64,000 bases of DNA from Xiashengella succiniciproducens (GCF_023674465.1 NZ_CP098400.1:2694801-2758800); one strand, 5' to 3'. Positions 1 to 9,737 are shown, counted from the stretch's first letter. Notes: a model not told the origin generated them from the sequence alone. Translations and numbers: made by a program.

Positions 1-1998
1 GTCTTGGTTTCCTGCCCATCCTGCATTATCAAAAGAACCTTCCCAAATTGCTTTTGGTGCAGAATAATCCTTCACCCAGGAAATAGACGAAACAATCATA
101 CCATCACCCTGCAGGATGATCGAATACCCCCAATCACTGTAGGGGAACATCGACAAGGGAAGATCGATGTAATCGGCAGCAGCCACATCGGCAGCATGAC
201 CGTCATCTGAGCCATCGTATTCAAGTTCCCAGTGACCATTAAACGCCTTAAACTGGGGCGCATCGTTGGTTTTGGTGTATCTGATACGCACCACGGCATC
301 TTCCGGTGCACCCGAGAAATCTACATTCAACTCATAGTTGGTACCCCAGGCTGTCAAATCAACTGGAGTATTGTACAGAATGGTTTCTACTTCTCCGGCT
401 GCAACAACACTAATCGTATAATCCACGTTGGTTTCGTCAGACACCAAGGTGATTACATTATCCCCTACATTGACACCCACAGCCACGTAAAGCACGGTTC
501 CTACAAGCAAATATGGGGTCTCGACACCATTGAGCAACACATTGGTCAGACTCTCTCCATTAACAACAGAGCATTCCAGTAAATTCCCTATCGTGGTGGA
601 TTCCTCAGCAAATTCAGAAATCGCAGCAAAGGTATAGGCATTGATTACAATACTTCCGGCTGCAACGGTCTCCCCGTTGTCCATAACCAAAGTCACGTCA
701 CCGGTTTCGGCTGCTAGTGGCACAGTAACCAGGAAGCCGCTTCCACCAGCTGTGGCCACTGCTTCAAGGTCGCCAAAGAGCACAGTTTTCACCCTGTTTC
801 CAAGGGTTGAAACAACATCGAGCTCATCAAGCGGCGTAGCATCGGCAGGAAACTCGGCCACCGGCTTCAGCGTCTCAAAACCATCCACAGTGACGGTGGC
901 ACCATTGGCCAGCATCAAGGTGATAAGACCACTTTGTGCAGCTTCCGTTACGGTCAGATTAATCTTTCCATCCTGAGTAGCCGATACCTCGGTTTCCTCT
1001 CCATTGGTAAAGGCAGCCTTAGTCACCAAATCAAGATCGCTTCCGCTCAAGACCAGCACCTCACCCACTCCGTAAGCCTCCTTCATCTCCTCAATAACAG
1101 CGCTTGGCTTTACAAAAGCAAGATCACCTAAAGCTACTTCCAGACCGGAATAGGCAACCAGACTGGCGGCACCATCTTTGGCTGTTGCCGGGACCTCCAA
1201 AGTCAATGATTTGGCATCCTCGGCCACCTCAAATTCCACCACCTCTGCATCGACAAAACGAACACTGGCCACCAGGTCCAGATCGGCACCGGAAATGCTC
1301 ATAGTATTACCCGCTTTCGGGGTCTCAGGACTGTGTTCCGCAAAAGAGGGAAGCGTAACCGCCAGTTCCTCTTCACTGTAAACCCAGACAGGAATTTCCT
1401 CGCCATCAGAAAGCAAATCCGCCCCATCAGAAACAATGACCTTCCCGGATTGCGCAGTGATCGGCACTTTAACTTCAATCTTAGCACGTGTTTGCGACTC
1501 AAAATCAGCTTTCAGCACGTGAATCCCGTCGGCAAAAATCACTTCTTCCACGGTGTTCAGATAGTCGCCTTCAATTGTCAATACAGCACCCGCCTTAATG
1601 GCAAGAGGGGTCATACCCGAAATAGAAATGGGTTCAGAAAACCCAATAGGTGTTTTGGTTGTGATTTTCCCTTCCGGGGTATTCAGAACAATCACACCCG
1701 GCTGGGCCGTTTGTGGAATAATAATCCGTATTTCATACGCTCCAACTTTGGTGATTTCTGTAATGCCCTCGGCACCCGGCAAATCTATGCTGGTCACCTT
1801 GTCCAGGTTGGTTCCAATGAAGCGGAGCTCTCCCCCACGCATGGCGGGAGAGGGACCAAAGACATTCAAAGCAATGTCGCCTGCTTTAATCTGGTTGGTA
1901 TCCAAGTCCTCCCCTTCATCACAAGAGGAAAGAGTGACACCAAACACCAGAAGACACATCAGCAGCAATGCCGACCAACTATATGTTTTCTTCTTCAT
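1..1998 (-). CDS. Multi-TIG/IPT surface lipoprotein of a SusCD locus, 3' end outside the window
   Basis: The minus-strand frame is open for 666 codons from the ATG at 1996-1998 to the window edge, so the gene is incomplete at its C-terminus. It begins with a lysine-rich lipoprotein signal peptide ending in a lipobox (TLSSC, Cys about residue 26) followed by acidic residues, typical of Bacteroidota surface lipoproteins. The rest is a chain of beta-sandwich-like repeats; at least three have the TIG/IPT pattern (for example GTNLDKVTSIDLPG and GDYLNTVEEVIFADG), and a different domain begins near residue 560. No catalytic motif was recognised. It is last in the SusC-SusD-SGBP operon, 23 bases after the preceding lipoprotein gene. 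The likely role is glycan binding at the cell surface; the ligand is unknown. Confidence 0.8.
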   Translation of the reverse strand, partial: MKKKTYSWSALLLMCLLVFGVTLSSCDEGEDLDTNQIKAGDIALNVFGPSPAMRGGELRFIGTNLDKVTSIDLPGAEGITEITKVGAYEIRIIIPQTAQPGVIVLNTPEGKITTKTPIGFSEPISISGMTPLAIKAGAVLTIEGDYLNTVEEVIFADGIHVLKADFESQTRAKIEVKVPITAQSGKVIVSDGADLLSDGEEIPVWVYSEEELAVTLPSFAEHSPETPKAGNTMSISGADLDLVASVRFVDAEVVEFEVAEDAKSLTLEVPATAKDGAASLVAYSGLEVALGDLAFVKPSAVIEEMKEAYGVGEVLVLSGSDLDLVTKAAFTNGEETEVSATQDGKINLTVTEAAQSGLITLMLANGATVTVDGFETLKPVAEFPADATPLDELDVVSTLGNRVKTVLFGDLEAVATAGGSGFLVTVPLAAETGDVTLVMDNGETVAAGSIVINAYTFAAISEFAEESTTIGNLLECSVVNGESLTNVLLNGVETPYLLVGTVLYVAVGVNVGDNVITLVSDETNVDYTISVVAAGEVETILYNTPVDLTAWGTNYELNVDFSGAPEDAVVRIRYTKTNDAPQFKAFNGHWELEYDGSDDGHAADVAAADYIDLPLSMFPYSDWGYSIILQGDGMIVSSISWVKDYSAPKAIWEGSFDNAGWAGNQD

Positions 1999-2021
1999 AA
2001 TTCGATATTTTTTTTAGTCAA

Positions 2022-3269
2022 TTACTCAGCAGGAACTACACGAATGTTGTCGATGCAAATCTGAGGCGAACATGCCCGACCTTCCACACCACCATGGTAA
2101 ACAAAGAAGGTCAATCCACCAAAATTACCGGGACCTGCAGCACCAATCTCTTTACCCGTATGATCGTATTTAAAGTCCTTAAGCGGAACCACGACGGTCA
2201 TCCAGCCATCGGTAGTAAAGGGACTTTCATTTTTCCATGGCGACCACAATCCACGCGGAACACTTGTATCGGCAATGTAACTGTTGGTTCCGCTGGTTTC
2301 CCAGGGGGTAAAGATCATTTGCAACGCATTGGACGACCAGCCGTCAAGCACATTCACCTCAAACTTCAGCAGAGCGGTAGATGGGTCGATGTCGAACAAA
2401 TCTCCTTCGGGTCGCCCATTGGCAGAACCCCACAAATTAAAGGAAAAACCATCCTCGTTCCAATCGCTCAGGTCACCAGGGATAGCACCTGAGAAATAAA
2501 CATACTTACCCGATATGCCTTCCACAGGATCATCCGTACGCAAATTACCGGCACGCCAGCCACCGTCGGCATTCAGATTGTCCCAATCGAGAATCATCCC
2601 CCGATCGTCACGAAACTGAAACTTGGAGCGACTGGTTCCATAAATGGTGCTTACATTAATGTAGCCTTTCTCGGCGCCTTCAGGCACAATAAAACGTACG
2701 GCATTTTTCTCCACACTGAGAATATTCTCGGCAGGCACCGGCAAGTTCCCAGCCATGGTAATCGATAAGGGACTGTTGGGGTCATCAATGAAATAATCCC
2801 CCCTCAGCACCACTTCCTGTCCGTCATGGGCGTATTCGTTAGAAATACTATTCACTGCAGGAGCAGGCACTAAAACCGAGAAATCAAAATCAACGGTATC
2901 CTTTCCGGTGGTCACCATATAGATTTTGTTGGTCACCACTTCCGGAATGGTTTTGGGCACATTGACAAACAAAGTATTGGCAGTAATAAAACTGTTGTTC
3001 AGAATGGCTTTCTGATCGTTGAAATAAATCTCCTTAATGCTGGTCAGGTTTTTTCCAACCAGAACAACCGTATTCCCCATATAGGCGGCTGTGATCAGTG
3101 AATCCGCAGATTCAGGAGCCGGCAGACGAACATACAGTACCTCGGGGACCCCACCTGTGCTCTCATAGGCATCAGGGTATTCCTCGCACGAATGAAAGGC
3201 AGTTCCCATTAGAGCCATCGCCACAATCAGCAGCAAACGACCCAGATGATTGCTATTATATCGCTTCAT
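2022..3269 (-). CDS. Surface glycan-binding lipoprotein (SGBP-B-like, IPT/TIG domain plus C-terminal glycan-binding domain)
   Basis: The protein has 415 residues from the ATG at 3267-3269. An in-frame ATG at 3296 would only add nine residues before the signal peptide, so the downstream start is preferred. The signal peptide ends in a lipobox (FHSC) followed by EEYPDAYES. TIG/IPT-like strands occupy roughly residues 50-220. The C-terminal half (DDRGMILDWDNLNADGGW onward) resembles the glycan-binding module of SGBP-B-type proteins of Bacteroidota utilisation loci, with many Trp and Asp residues. It sits directly after susD (33 bases between the coding regions), as expected for an SGBP that helps SusC/SusD hold glycan on the cell surface. 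Ligand specificity cannot be read from sequence; mannan is suggested only by the operon at 13-19 kb. Confidence 0.82.
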   Translation of the reverse strand: MKRYNSNHLGRLLLIVAMALMGTAFHSCEEYPDAYESTGGVPEVLYVRLPAPESADSLITAAYMGNTVVLVGKNLTSIKEIYFNDQKAILNNSFITANTLFVNVPKTIPEVVTNKIYMVTTGKDTVDFDFSVLVPAPAVNSISNEYAHDGQEVVLRGDYFIDDPNSPLSITMAGNLPVPAENILSVEKNAVRFIVPEGAEKGYINVSTIYGTSRSKFQFRDDRGMILDWDNLNADGGWRAGNLRTDDPVEGISGKYVYFSGAIPGDLSDWNEDGFSFNLWGSANGRPEGDLFDIDPSTALLKFEVNVLDGWSSNALQMIFTPWETSGTNSYIADTSVPRGLWSPWKNESPFTTDGWMTVVVPLKDFKYDHTGKEIGAAGPGNFGGLTFFVYHGGVEGRACSPQICIDNIRVVPAE

Positions 3270-3302
3270 AAAAATCATTTTAAACATTAACAACACGACC
3301 CA

Positions 3303-5012
3303 TTAATAACTGAATTGAGAGATGTCCACTTCAACGGCCTCTTCCAACAAATGCTTGTTCATTGTCAGGTCCGTATCGGGGAAGGGCAGCTTAAAGTGAG
3401 AATCGTTGATATTGGGCTTGGGCACCTCGTTGTAATAGGTGGTCGAAGGATCCAATGTTCCCGTCTCATAAAAGGCCTTCAATCCGTTGTAAGTACCTCG
3501 GGCCTGATCGCGCAGCTCATTGATGGCCTTATTGGGGTTGAAGTAGTGCAGACGCACATAATCGTACCAACGATCGCCCTCTGTGGCCAATTCCAAACGA
3601 CGCTCCTTCCAAATAAGGTCGAAGGTCAGCGAAGTCACCACATCCGAAGTATTCAGAAACTCGTCATAAGGCTTTCCAAAAGCACGCGCCCGTACGCGGT
3701 TGAATACTTCCAGGGCTTTGGCATCGCTGCTGGAACCTTGATTGCCCAAAACAGCTTCGGCATAAATCAAATAAACATCAGACAGTCGAATCAAATGCGT
3801 ACTCAATCCGGTTGCCATATTGGCCATACCATAGCCCAGACCAAGTACGTGGTCGTTGTTGTTGCCGACCAGGTGCTTCACCTGGTTGGCTCCGGTTCCG
3901 CTCTGCACTTCCCCCAAAACATTTAAGTTGTAATCGGCCCAGTCGAAACCACCCTTATCGGCCCAGAAGTACTCGTACTTATCGCCATACATCATCATGG
4001 TGGCCTTACGTCGGGTATCCCGATTCACCCGGTCCAGACTCAGAGCGTCTTCACCAAAGGCATTCTGGAGGTCAACGGAGGGACCGGCATAACCGCCCCA
4101 AGTGTCGCCAAACTCGGAGAATCCGGTTAAGGCCAAATCGGACTGCAAGGTGTTTTGCTGGGTCCAGGGATCCCGATCGCCACGCCAATGCCAGGCCAGA
4201 AGGCTTTCTGAAGAAAAGTTGTTTTGCAAGCGGAAGATGTCTGAAAACACGGGAACCAATTCCCGACCACTTTCATCAATCACCTTCAAAGCATAAGCCG
4301 CTGCCTTATCCAGGTCGTCCTGGTTGCGACTGCCGTCCATGCCGTAACCACTCTTGGTCAGATAAACCTTCGACATTAAGGCATAGGCCGAATAACGGTC
4401 AATGCGACCGGGCGCATTCTTTTCGGGCAACCACTCAATGGCCTTATCGAGGGTCATGAGGATGTAATCGTAAATATTGGGAATCGTGGCCTTGTACTTT
4501 TCGTTGTAATTACCAGCGGCAATTTCCGCAGAATTATTGTGCACAATGGGCACCTCTCCAAAAATACGAACCAGGTAGAAATAGGCCATCGCCTTCCAAA
4601 CAAGGGCTTCACCCTTAACGGTTTTTTTGGTCGTTTCGCTTACTTCGGGGCCCGACTTAAGATCAATGTTTTCCAAAATGCCATTGCAATAAGCATTCAC
4701 CGACCACAAAGAGGCCGACATATTTACCAGATCTTCGTCGCTCGAATTAATGGTGAAGGTCATATAGGGCGACCCACCCCAGTAATAGTTGCCTGCCAGG
4801 ACCTCTCCAACTTTGAAAAAGCCACGCTGAAAGTCGTACCAGGGCGAATTGTAGAGGGGATTTACCGCCTGAAAGCACTGCTCATCAGTCTGGTAAAAAT
4901 TATCCACATTGTAATTGTCTTCCGTAGGGCGATCGAGAAAGTCCTCGCAAGAACTCAAGCCTACCAGTACCCCCAGAGACAATGCCAGATATTTTAATAT
5001 TCTGTTATTCAT
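3303..5012 (-). CDS. SusD/RagB family nutrient-binding outer membrane lipoprotein
   Basis: A 569-residue SusD-family protein. The N-terminus carries a lipoprotein signal peptide with lipobox LSSC followed by EDFLDRPTED, the usual SusD opening. The body shows the SusD helical-repeat character (KGEALVWKAMAYFYLVRIFGE, AYALMSKVYL) and the conserved C-terminal section LIWKERRLELATEGDRWYD at about residues 470-488. SusD lipoproteins cap the SusC channel and bind oligosaccharide at the surface. The gene follows susC by 18 bases and precedes the SGBP gene, the canonical order. The length fits the family (500-600 residues). Confidence 0.95.
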   Translation of the reverse strand: MNNRILKYLALSLGVLVGLSSCEDFLDRPTEDNYNVDNFYQTDEQCFQAVNPLYNSPWYDFQRGFFKVGEVLAGNYYWGGSPYMTFTINSSDEDLVNMSASLWSVNAYCNGILENIDLKSGPEVSETTKKTVKGEALVWKAMAYFYLVRIFGEVPIVHNNSAEIAAGNYNEKYKATIPNIYDYILMTLDKAIEWLPEKNAPGRIDRYSAYALMSKVYLTKSGYGMDGSRNQDDLDKAAAYALKVIDESGRELVPVFSDIFRLQNNFSSESLLAWHWRGDRDPWTQQNTLQSDLALTGFSEFGDTWGGYAGPSVDLQNAFGEDALSLDRVNRDTRRKATMMMYGDKYEYFWADKGGFDWADYNLNVLGEVQSGTGANQVKHLVGNNNDHVLGLGYGMANMATGLSTHLIRLSDVYLIYAEAVLGNQGSSSDAKALEVFNRVRARAFGKPYDEFLNTSDVVTSLTFDLIWKERRLELATEGDRWYDYVRLHYFNPNKAINELRDQARGTYNGLKAFYETGTLDPSTTYYNEVPKPNINDSHFKLPFPDTDLTMNKHLLEEAVEVDISQFSY

Positions 5013-5030
5013 CTGTTTGTGTTTTTTTGT

Positions 5031-8000
5031 TTAGAAAGACAAATTCAAGCCCACAGTGTAAACCTGGGGTGCCGGATAACGACCGTTATCGAGGCCATAC
5101 ACATTGTTACTCAAGGTGCTTACGCCCACCTCCGGGTCGTAGCCCGAATACTCGGTAAAAGTGTACAGGTTTTGCAGGTTTACATAGATCCGAACATTAT
5201 CTACCTGATAGCGTCGGGTCAAGTGCCCGGGCAAGGTATAACCAAGCGTAATGTTCTTGATCCTTAAATAAGAACCGTCCTCCACGTAACGATCGCTGAT
5301 GCGGTCGTTGTCGTTGGGGTCGTTGGCAATAGCCCGGGGCACCTTTGTACCTGGATTGGCCACCCGAATATTGCTGATGTCTTCATTCCAGGCATACACC
5401 TCAGTGACTCCGTCAATGGCCAGACGGGGATAAGCAATTTGATCATCCACAGGCACCAGCTGCGCACGATCGTTAACCACCGCCAGCTGATTGTCCCATA
5501 TACTCTTCATATTGGAAAGTTGCATGGCCGTATAATTGAAAATCTTATTGCCGTAGGATCCATTCAGAAACAAAGTTAAATCAAAGTTTTTGTAACGGAA
5601 GGTATTGGTTACCCCAAAAGTAAATTTGGGCATGGGCGAACCAATGTTGGTGCGATCGTACTCATCAATCACTCCGTCAGGTTTACCATCCGGACCACTT
5701 AAATCAGCAAACTTCAAGTCACCCACCCAAACCGTATTGTAGCGGTCAAAAGTTTGGCCGTCCTCAGGATACTTGGCAGATTTTGGAGAATTTTGCAAAT
5801 CAGCTAAATCCTTATACACGCCAACTACCTTATAACCATAAAAGTTATACAAAGATTCACCTACATTGGTAATTGTAACAACATCACTCCACTGACCATA
5901 GCCTTCAATATGAGCACTGGCAGTTCCATCCAAAGCCTCCAGGGTGTTCTTATTGGCCGACCATTGAATGTCGGTATCCCATTCAAAGGCACCCACCATG
6001 TTTCGGGTATTCAAGGAAATCTCTATCCCCTTGTTGTTGATGGTACCATAGTTTCCTTTGGGTGGTGCAAGTGCAGAGGACTGGTTGCCCCGTGTTCCCA
6101 TATAAGAGGGCAACTGCAAATCCATCAACATATCCTCAGAGGTTTTATCATACAAATCAACAACCAGGGTTATTCTATCACGCAATAAACCTAAATCCAA
6201 ACCAAGGTTAATCTGTTCCTGAGTTTCCCATTTGATATAGGGGTTGGCAATGTTGCTTTGGCGGTAACCCATACCCAGGCCCGAAGGCATGCGACTGATG
6301 GCAGCGCCCCAGGCATAGCCGCCAATGTTGGAGTTACCGGTCTGTCCCCAGCCAAAACGCAACTTACCATTACTTACGATATGGTCCAGCCCCTGAAAAA
6401 AGTCCTCCTCGGTAAATCGCCAGGAACCGGCAAAGGCATGAAAATTAGCCCACCTGTTCTTGGGTCCAAAGTTGGAAGAACCATCCCGACGGAAGGTATA
6501 GGTAAGGCCGTAACGACTGTCAAAATTGTAGGTTAAACGACCAAAAAAGGAAGCCATGGCAGAACTGCCAAAACCAGAGCTGATTTTATTCTCGCTGGCC
6601 AATACCGGATTACGCACCTCGTTGCCGGGCAAACCAATACCAATCACACGTTGATTCTCCCATTTTGATTCCCAGGCCTCCTGACCCACCATTACGGAGT
6701 AGGAGTGCTGATTGTAGGAATCTGCATAGGTCAGATAGTTTTTAAACTGCATAAAACTGCTGTTGTTCCTCTGGATGGAACTCTCGTTGATGTCTCTGGA
6801 CCAGTTGCCATAGGCAACTTCCGGCAGAAAGACCTCCCCACGTGTGCCTCCGATATCAAAACCCAGTTCGGTGTGCCAGGTGAGTTGCTCAATGGGTGTA
6901 AGGTCCAAATAAATATTGCCATTTAGTTTAGAACGCTCCAGCAAGAGGTCTTCATCATGCGCCTTGGCGATGGGGTTGATGCGACTGTAACCTTCCCTCA
7001 CCTCACTGGCATAATTTCCTTCAAGGTCATAAATAGGAATATCCGGAGGGGTCAAAAGAGAAAAGGTAATGATGCCCTCGGTTCCTTCAGCCAGACCCAG
7101 TTTCTCATCGGTCATTGAATAAGCCGTATTGACACCCAGCTTCATCCAGGGCTTCAAGTCGGCATCAAAGTTGGCCCGGAAAGAATAACGCTTAAACTCA
7201 GAACCAACGATGGTTCCGTCCTGGTCCATGTAGGAGCCCGAAACAAAATAGCGAACGGCATCGGTACCTCCACGTGCAGAAACCTGATGCTGTTGCATGG
7301 GTGCAAACTGAAAAATAGCATCCTGCCAGTTGGTTCCAACACCCAAGAGAGAAGGATCCTGAAACTCAGCACGCTCATCTCTTGTACTGAAGTCCATCGC
7401 CACGGTATTGCTGTACTCAGCAAATTCGCGCAAATTCATCATTTCCAAACGGGTGGCCTGGCGCTGCATACCGTACATCCCGTCGTAGGAAAACTTGGCT
7501 TCACCACTGCGGCCTTTTTTGGTAGTAATCAATACCACCCCGTTAGCACCCTGCGCACCATAAATAGCGGTTGCAGAGGCGTCCTTAAGAATTTCCATCG
7601 ATTCGATATCGGCAGGGTTCAAAGAGGAAATGGGAGAGACCGAAGAAACGGAACCATTACCCAGTCGATCACCCAGACCCAAAGAAGCACCGCTGGCGCT
7701 GCTGCCTTGCAAAATAACGCCATCGACCACATAAAGCGGCTCGGCATTGGCATTGATGGTACTTTGTCCACGTACCCTAATGGATACCGAACCACCGGGG
7801 GCACCGGAAGTAGCCATAGAAGTTACACCGGCTGCACGCCCCTGCAGGGCCTGGTCGATGTTGGTAATTACCGAACCTTTAATTTTGTCCTCACCTACAG
7901 AAATAGAAGCACCCGAAAGGTCGCTCCTCTTCATGGTTCCATAACCAACAACCACCACCTCATCCAGCCGCAAGTCGGAAGTCTGCATCATTACATTGAT

Positions 8001-8273
8001 TACAGAACGACCGCCCACCTCAATAATCTGGTTTTCAAAACCGATAAAACTGAACACCAGGGTTTCAGCATCCTGTGGGATACTAATGTTGTAATTGCCG
8101 TCGATATCGGTAACCACACCGATGGCGGTACCTTCTACCACAACGGCAACTCCGGGAAGGGGTGAACTGCTGCCGTCAGTCACCGTACCTGTGACTGTCT
8201 TTGTCTGCCCAAAGGCCAGTAAATGGCCAAACAGGAGCATCAATAAAGACAACGAACGCAGATTTTTTGTCAT
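5031..8273 (-). CDS. SusC/RagA family TonB-linked outer membrane transporter
   Basis: A 1080-residue TonB-dependent transporter of the SusC type. It has a signal peptide (about residues 1-22), an N-terminal carboxypeptidase-like domain (TVTGTVTDGSSSPLPGVAVV), then the SusC junction LDEVVVVGYGT near residue 105 and a plug domain containing LQGRAAGV and PLYVVDGV. The remainder is a beta-barrel ending in a terminal Phe (VGLNLSF), typical of outer membrane barrels. It imports glycan oligomers using TonB energy, paired with the downstream SusD. It is the first gene of the operon; a Bacteroidota -7 box lies about 65 bases upstream and an inverted repeat lies behind that. Confidence 0.96.
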   Translation of the reverse strand: MTKNLRSLSLLMLLFGHLLAFGQTKTVTGTVTDGSSSPLPGVAVVVEGTAIGVVTDIDGNYNISIPQDAETLVFSFIGFENQIIEVGGRSVINVMMQTSDLRLDEVVVVGYGTMKRSDLSGASISVGEDKIKGSVITNIDQALQGRAAGVTSMATSGAPGGSVSIRVRGQSTINANAEPLYVVDGVILQGSSASGASLGLGDRLGNGSVSSVSPISSLNPADIESMEILKDASATAIYGAQGANGVVLITTKKGRSGEAKFSYDGMYGMQRQATRLEMMNLREFAEYSNTVAMDFSTRDERAEFQDPSLLGVGTNWQDAIFQFAPMQQHQVSARGGTDAVRYFVSGSYMDQDGTIVGSEFKRYSFRANFDADLKPWMKLGVNTAYSMTDEKLGLAEGTEGIITFSLLTPPDIPIYDLEGNYASEVREGYSRINPIAKAHDEDLLLERSKLNGNIYLDLTPIEQLTWHTELGFDIGGTRGEVFLPEVAYGNWSRDINESSIQRNNSSFMQFKNYLTYADSYNQHSYSVMVGQEAWESKWENQRVIGIGLPGNEVRNPVLASENKISSGFGSSAMASFFGRLTYNFDSRYGLTYTFRRDGSSNFGPKNRWANFHAFAGSWRFTEEDFFQGLDHIVSNGKLRFGWGQTGNSNIGGYAWGAAISRMPSGLGMGYRQSNIANPYIKWETQEQINLGLDLGLLRDRITLVVDLYDKTSEDMLMDLQLPSYMGTRGNQSSALAPPKGNYGTINNKGIEISLNTRNMVGAFEWDTDIQWSANKNTLEALDGTASAHIEGYGQWSDVVTITNVGESLYNFYGYKVVGVYKDLADLQNSPKSAKYPEDGQTFDRYNTVWVGDLKFADLSGPDGKPDGVIDEYDRTNIGSPMPKFTFGVTNTFRYKNFDLTLFLNGSYGNKIFNYTAMQLSNMKSIWDNQLAVVNDRAQLVPVDDQIAYPRLAIDGVTEVYAWNEDISNIRVANPGTKVPRAIANDPNDNDRISDRYVEDGSYLRIKNITLGYTLPGHLTRRYQVDNVRIYVNLQNLYTFTEYSGYDPEVGVSTLSNNVYGLDNGRYPAPQVYTVGLNLSF

Positions 8274-8338
8274 AGTTAATAATTTAATTGAATAATGGTT
8301 TCACATTGGGCTAATCAAAAAACTGTTAATTTATGTTA

Positions 8339-8346
8339 CAAACATA
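8339..8346 (-). promoter_or_regulatory. Candidate -7 box of the susC operon promoter
   Basis: Read on the minus strand the bases are TATGTTTG, an exact match to the Bacteroidota -7 consensus TAnnTTTG. No TTTG-type -33 box is present at the usual 19-base spacing, which fits an activator-dependent promoter. Transcription would start near 8331. Confidence 0.5.
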
Positions 8347-8387
8347 GGGTATAGTTTGCACTCTATCTAATACAATTCGATCCAAAT

Positions 8388-8405
8388 TTTATAGTATTCT
8401 ATAAA
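8388..8405. promoter_or_regulatory. Perfect inverted repeat, candidate operator of the susC operon
   Basis: TTTATAG-TATT-CTATAAA is a perfect 7-base inverted repeat with a 4-base centre. It is centred roughly 65 bases upstream of the presumed susC transcription start, a plausible position for an activator site. The binder is unknown; the AraC-type regulator at 8835-9737 is the nearest candidate. Confidence 0.35.
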
Positions 8406-8606
8406 TGCCGCCAATCATTAAAAACACCCCCTTCTTTGCCCCGACAACCTATAGAAGAACTTCACATTCAATTTTCGTTAGTGTAACAAATACACTTTAT
8501 AGATGATATAAAATTAAGCTTACTTGACTCAGCAGGCTAATACATTTTTATCATTTTTACATATTATTACATCTTTATAAAAAAACCGATCCCGCCAAAA
8601 GGGTAA

Positions 8607-8828
8607 TTTAGCACCCAGCAAAAGCAAGCAAACTGGAAACTGGGATGGGGCTGGTATCTGGCGGCGCCCCTGCTGGGCCTCCTTGCTCTGGCCGCCGGTA
8701 AGGGCGTGAACGACACCCTGGCCGCACCACCCCGTTCGGCCCTCGACATATTAAAAGAGCGCTACGCCAAAGGCGAAATCGACCGTGCCGAATTTGAAGA
8801 AAAGAAAAACGACCTGCTTTCGATTTAA
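8607..8828 (+). pseudogene. SHOCT-domain small protein, 5' end missing
   Basis: The plus-strand frame ending with TAA at 8826-8828 encodes a glycine/tryptophan-rich hydrophobic stretch (LGWGWYLAAPLLGLLALAAG) and then a clear SHOCT module (SALDILKERYAKGEIDRAEF). SHOCT modules normally end short membrane proteins in exactly this way. The frame is closed upstream by TAA at 8604-8606 and contains no ATG, GTG or TTG start before the hydrophobic stretch, so the N-terminus appears lost. The coding bias is G+C-rich, unlike the AT-rich DNA just upstream, which suggests a breakpoint near 8600-8640. It ends six bases before the convergent AraC-type gene. Confidence 0.55.
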
Positions 8829-8834
8829 TGTCGT

Positions 8835-9737
8835 CTAAAACACATTTTTTGTCCCGTTAAAGTTCATGCGAAACTCGCTGGGCGTGCATTTTTGCTTCTT
8901 CTTAAAAGTGCGGTTAAAATTGGAAATATTGTTGAACCCACATTCGTAACAAATTTCCGAAACACTCTTATTGCTTTCAATCAACAGCCGCGTGGCATAA
9001 CCCAGGCGCATCTCATTCACAAATTCGATAAAAGATTTGCCCGTTCGCTGCTTAATGAGGCGACTGAAAGAGACCACCGACATATTCAGCAAACCAGCCG
9101 CCTCTTCCAGCAAAATTTTTTTACTGAAATTGGCCCGCACATAGTTGTAAATCTTCTCGATGCGCTCACTGTTGTGAAAATCGTTGCTGTGCTGGAACGA
9201 TAAATTCGTGAGCAAACGCTGACCGCGCGAAGTAGCCAGGTCGTACAACAGCGATTGAAACTCAATAAAGGAGTCAAAGCCCCGTTTCTGACTCAGCGAA
9301 GTCAAACGCCCCTCTATTTGCCGGGCCGTTTCCTTAGAGAACGAAAGGCCGCGCTGGGCATTATTCAACAAATCCCTGATGGGTTTCAGCATATTTTTAG
9401 CAATCAGCGACTCCCCAAAAATATCTCGCGGAAATTGAATGGTAATTTCATGCAGCAAAACCTTACCCGTATTTCTGAAGTTTTTCCAACCGTGGTAAAG
9501 GTTGGGGCCCACCATCACCAACTCATAATCATCAATCTCCTCAATCGAGTCGCCCACCACCCGGCGCGCCCCCCGCGCATTGGCAATAAAATTAATTTCG
9601 TACTCGGGGTGAAAATGAATGGGATAAGTAAAAAGGGAGCGTTGACGATCAAACACCAAAAAGCAATCGTCCTCTTTCAGCGGGGTAATCTCCCGGTGAA
9701 TCGAATCCCGAACCGGCGTCATCACAACATCTTGCAT
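8835..9737 (-). CDS. AraC family transcriptional regulator with N-terminal cupin domain
   Basis: A 300-residue regulator from the ATG at 9735-9737; an upstream in-frame start at 9806 would add an unlikely hydrophobic leader. Residues 20-130 look like an AraC-type cupin sensor (FTYPIHFHPEYEINFI). The C-terminal 100 residues hold two helix-turn-helix motifs (LEEAAGLLNMSVVSFSRLIK and VSEICYECGFNNISNFNRTF) followed by the family ending KKKQKCTPSEFR. The gene is encoded next to and in the same direction as the SusCD operon and not far from the mannan operon, so it may control one or both in response to a sugar. That target assignment is an inference. Confidence 0.92.
   Translation of the reverse strand: MQDVVMTPVRDSIHREITPLKEDDCFLVFDRQRSLFTYPIHFHPEYEINFIANARGARRVVGDSIEEIDDYELVMVGPNLYHGWKNFRNTGKVLLHEITIQFPRDIFGESLIAKNMLKPIRDLLNNAQRGLSFSKETARQIEGRLTSLSQKRGFDSFIEFQSLLYDLATSRGQRLLTNLSFQHSNDFHNSERIEKIYNYVRANFSKKILLEEAAGLLNMSVVSFSRLIKQRTGKSFIEFVNEMRLGYATRLLIESNKSVSEICYECGFNNISNFNRTFKKKQKCTPSEFRMNFNGTKNVF

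Larger units (their letters stand above)
8274..8603. other. Intergenic region upstream of the susC operon
   Basis: This 330-base gap holds the susC leader and promoter. On the minus strand a TATGTTTG box (8339-8346) is followed by a leader of about 58 bases. A palindrome TTTATAG-TATT-CTATAAA lies at 8388-8405. The remainder (8410-8600) is AT-rich with no gene that I can support. Confidence 0.6.

Noticed and set aside
2022-3296. Upstream start at 3296 for the surface glycan-binding protein
   Set aside because: It adds nine residues in front of a standard lipoprotein signal peptide; the ATG at 3267-3269 gives the normal N-terminus.
8567-8749. Minus-strand frame overlapping the SHOCT remnant
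   Set aside because: The plus strand encodes a clear SHOCT module in the same bases.
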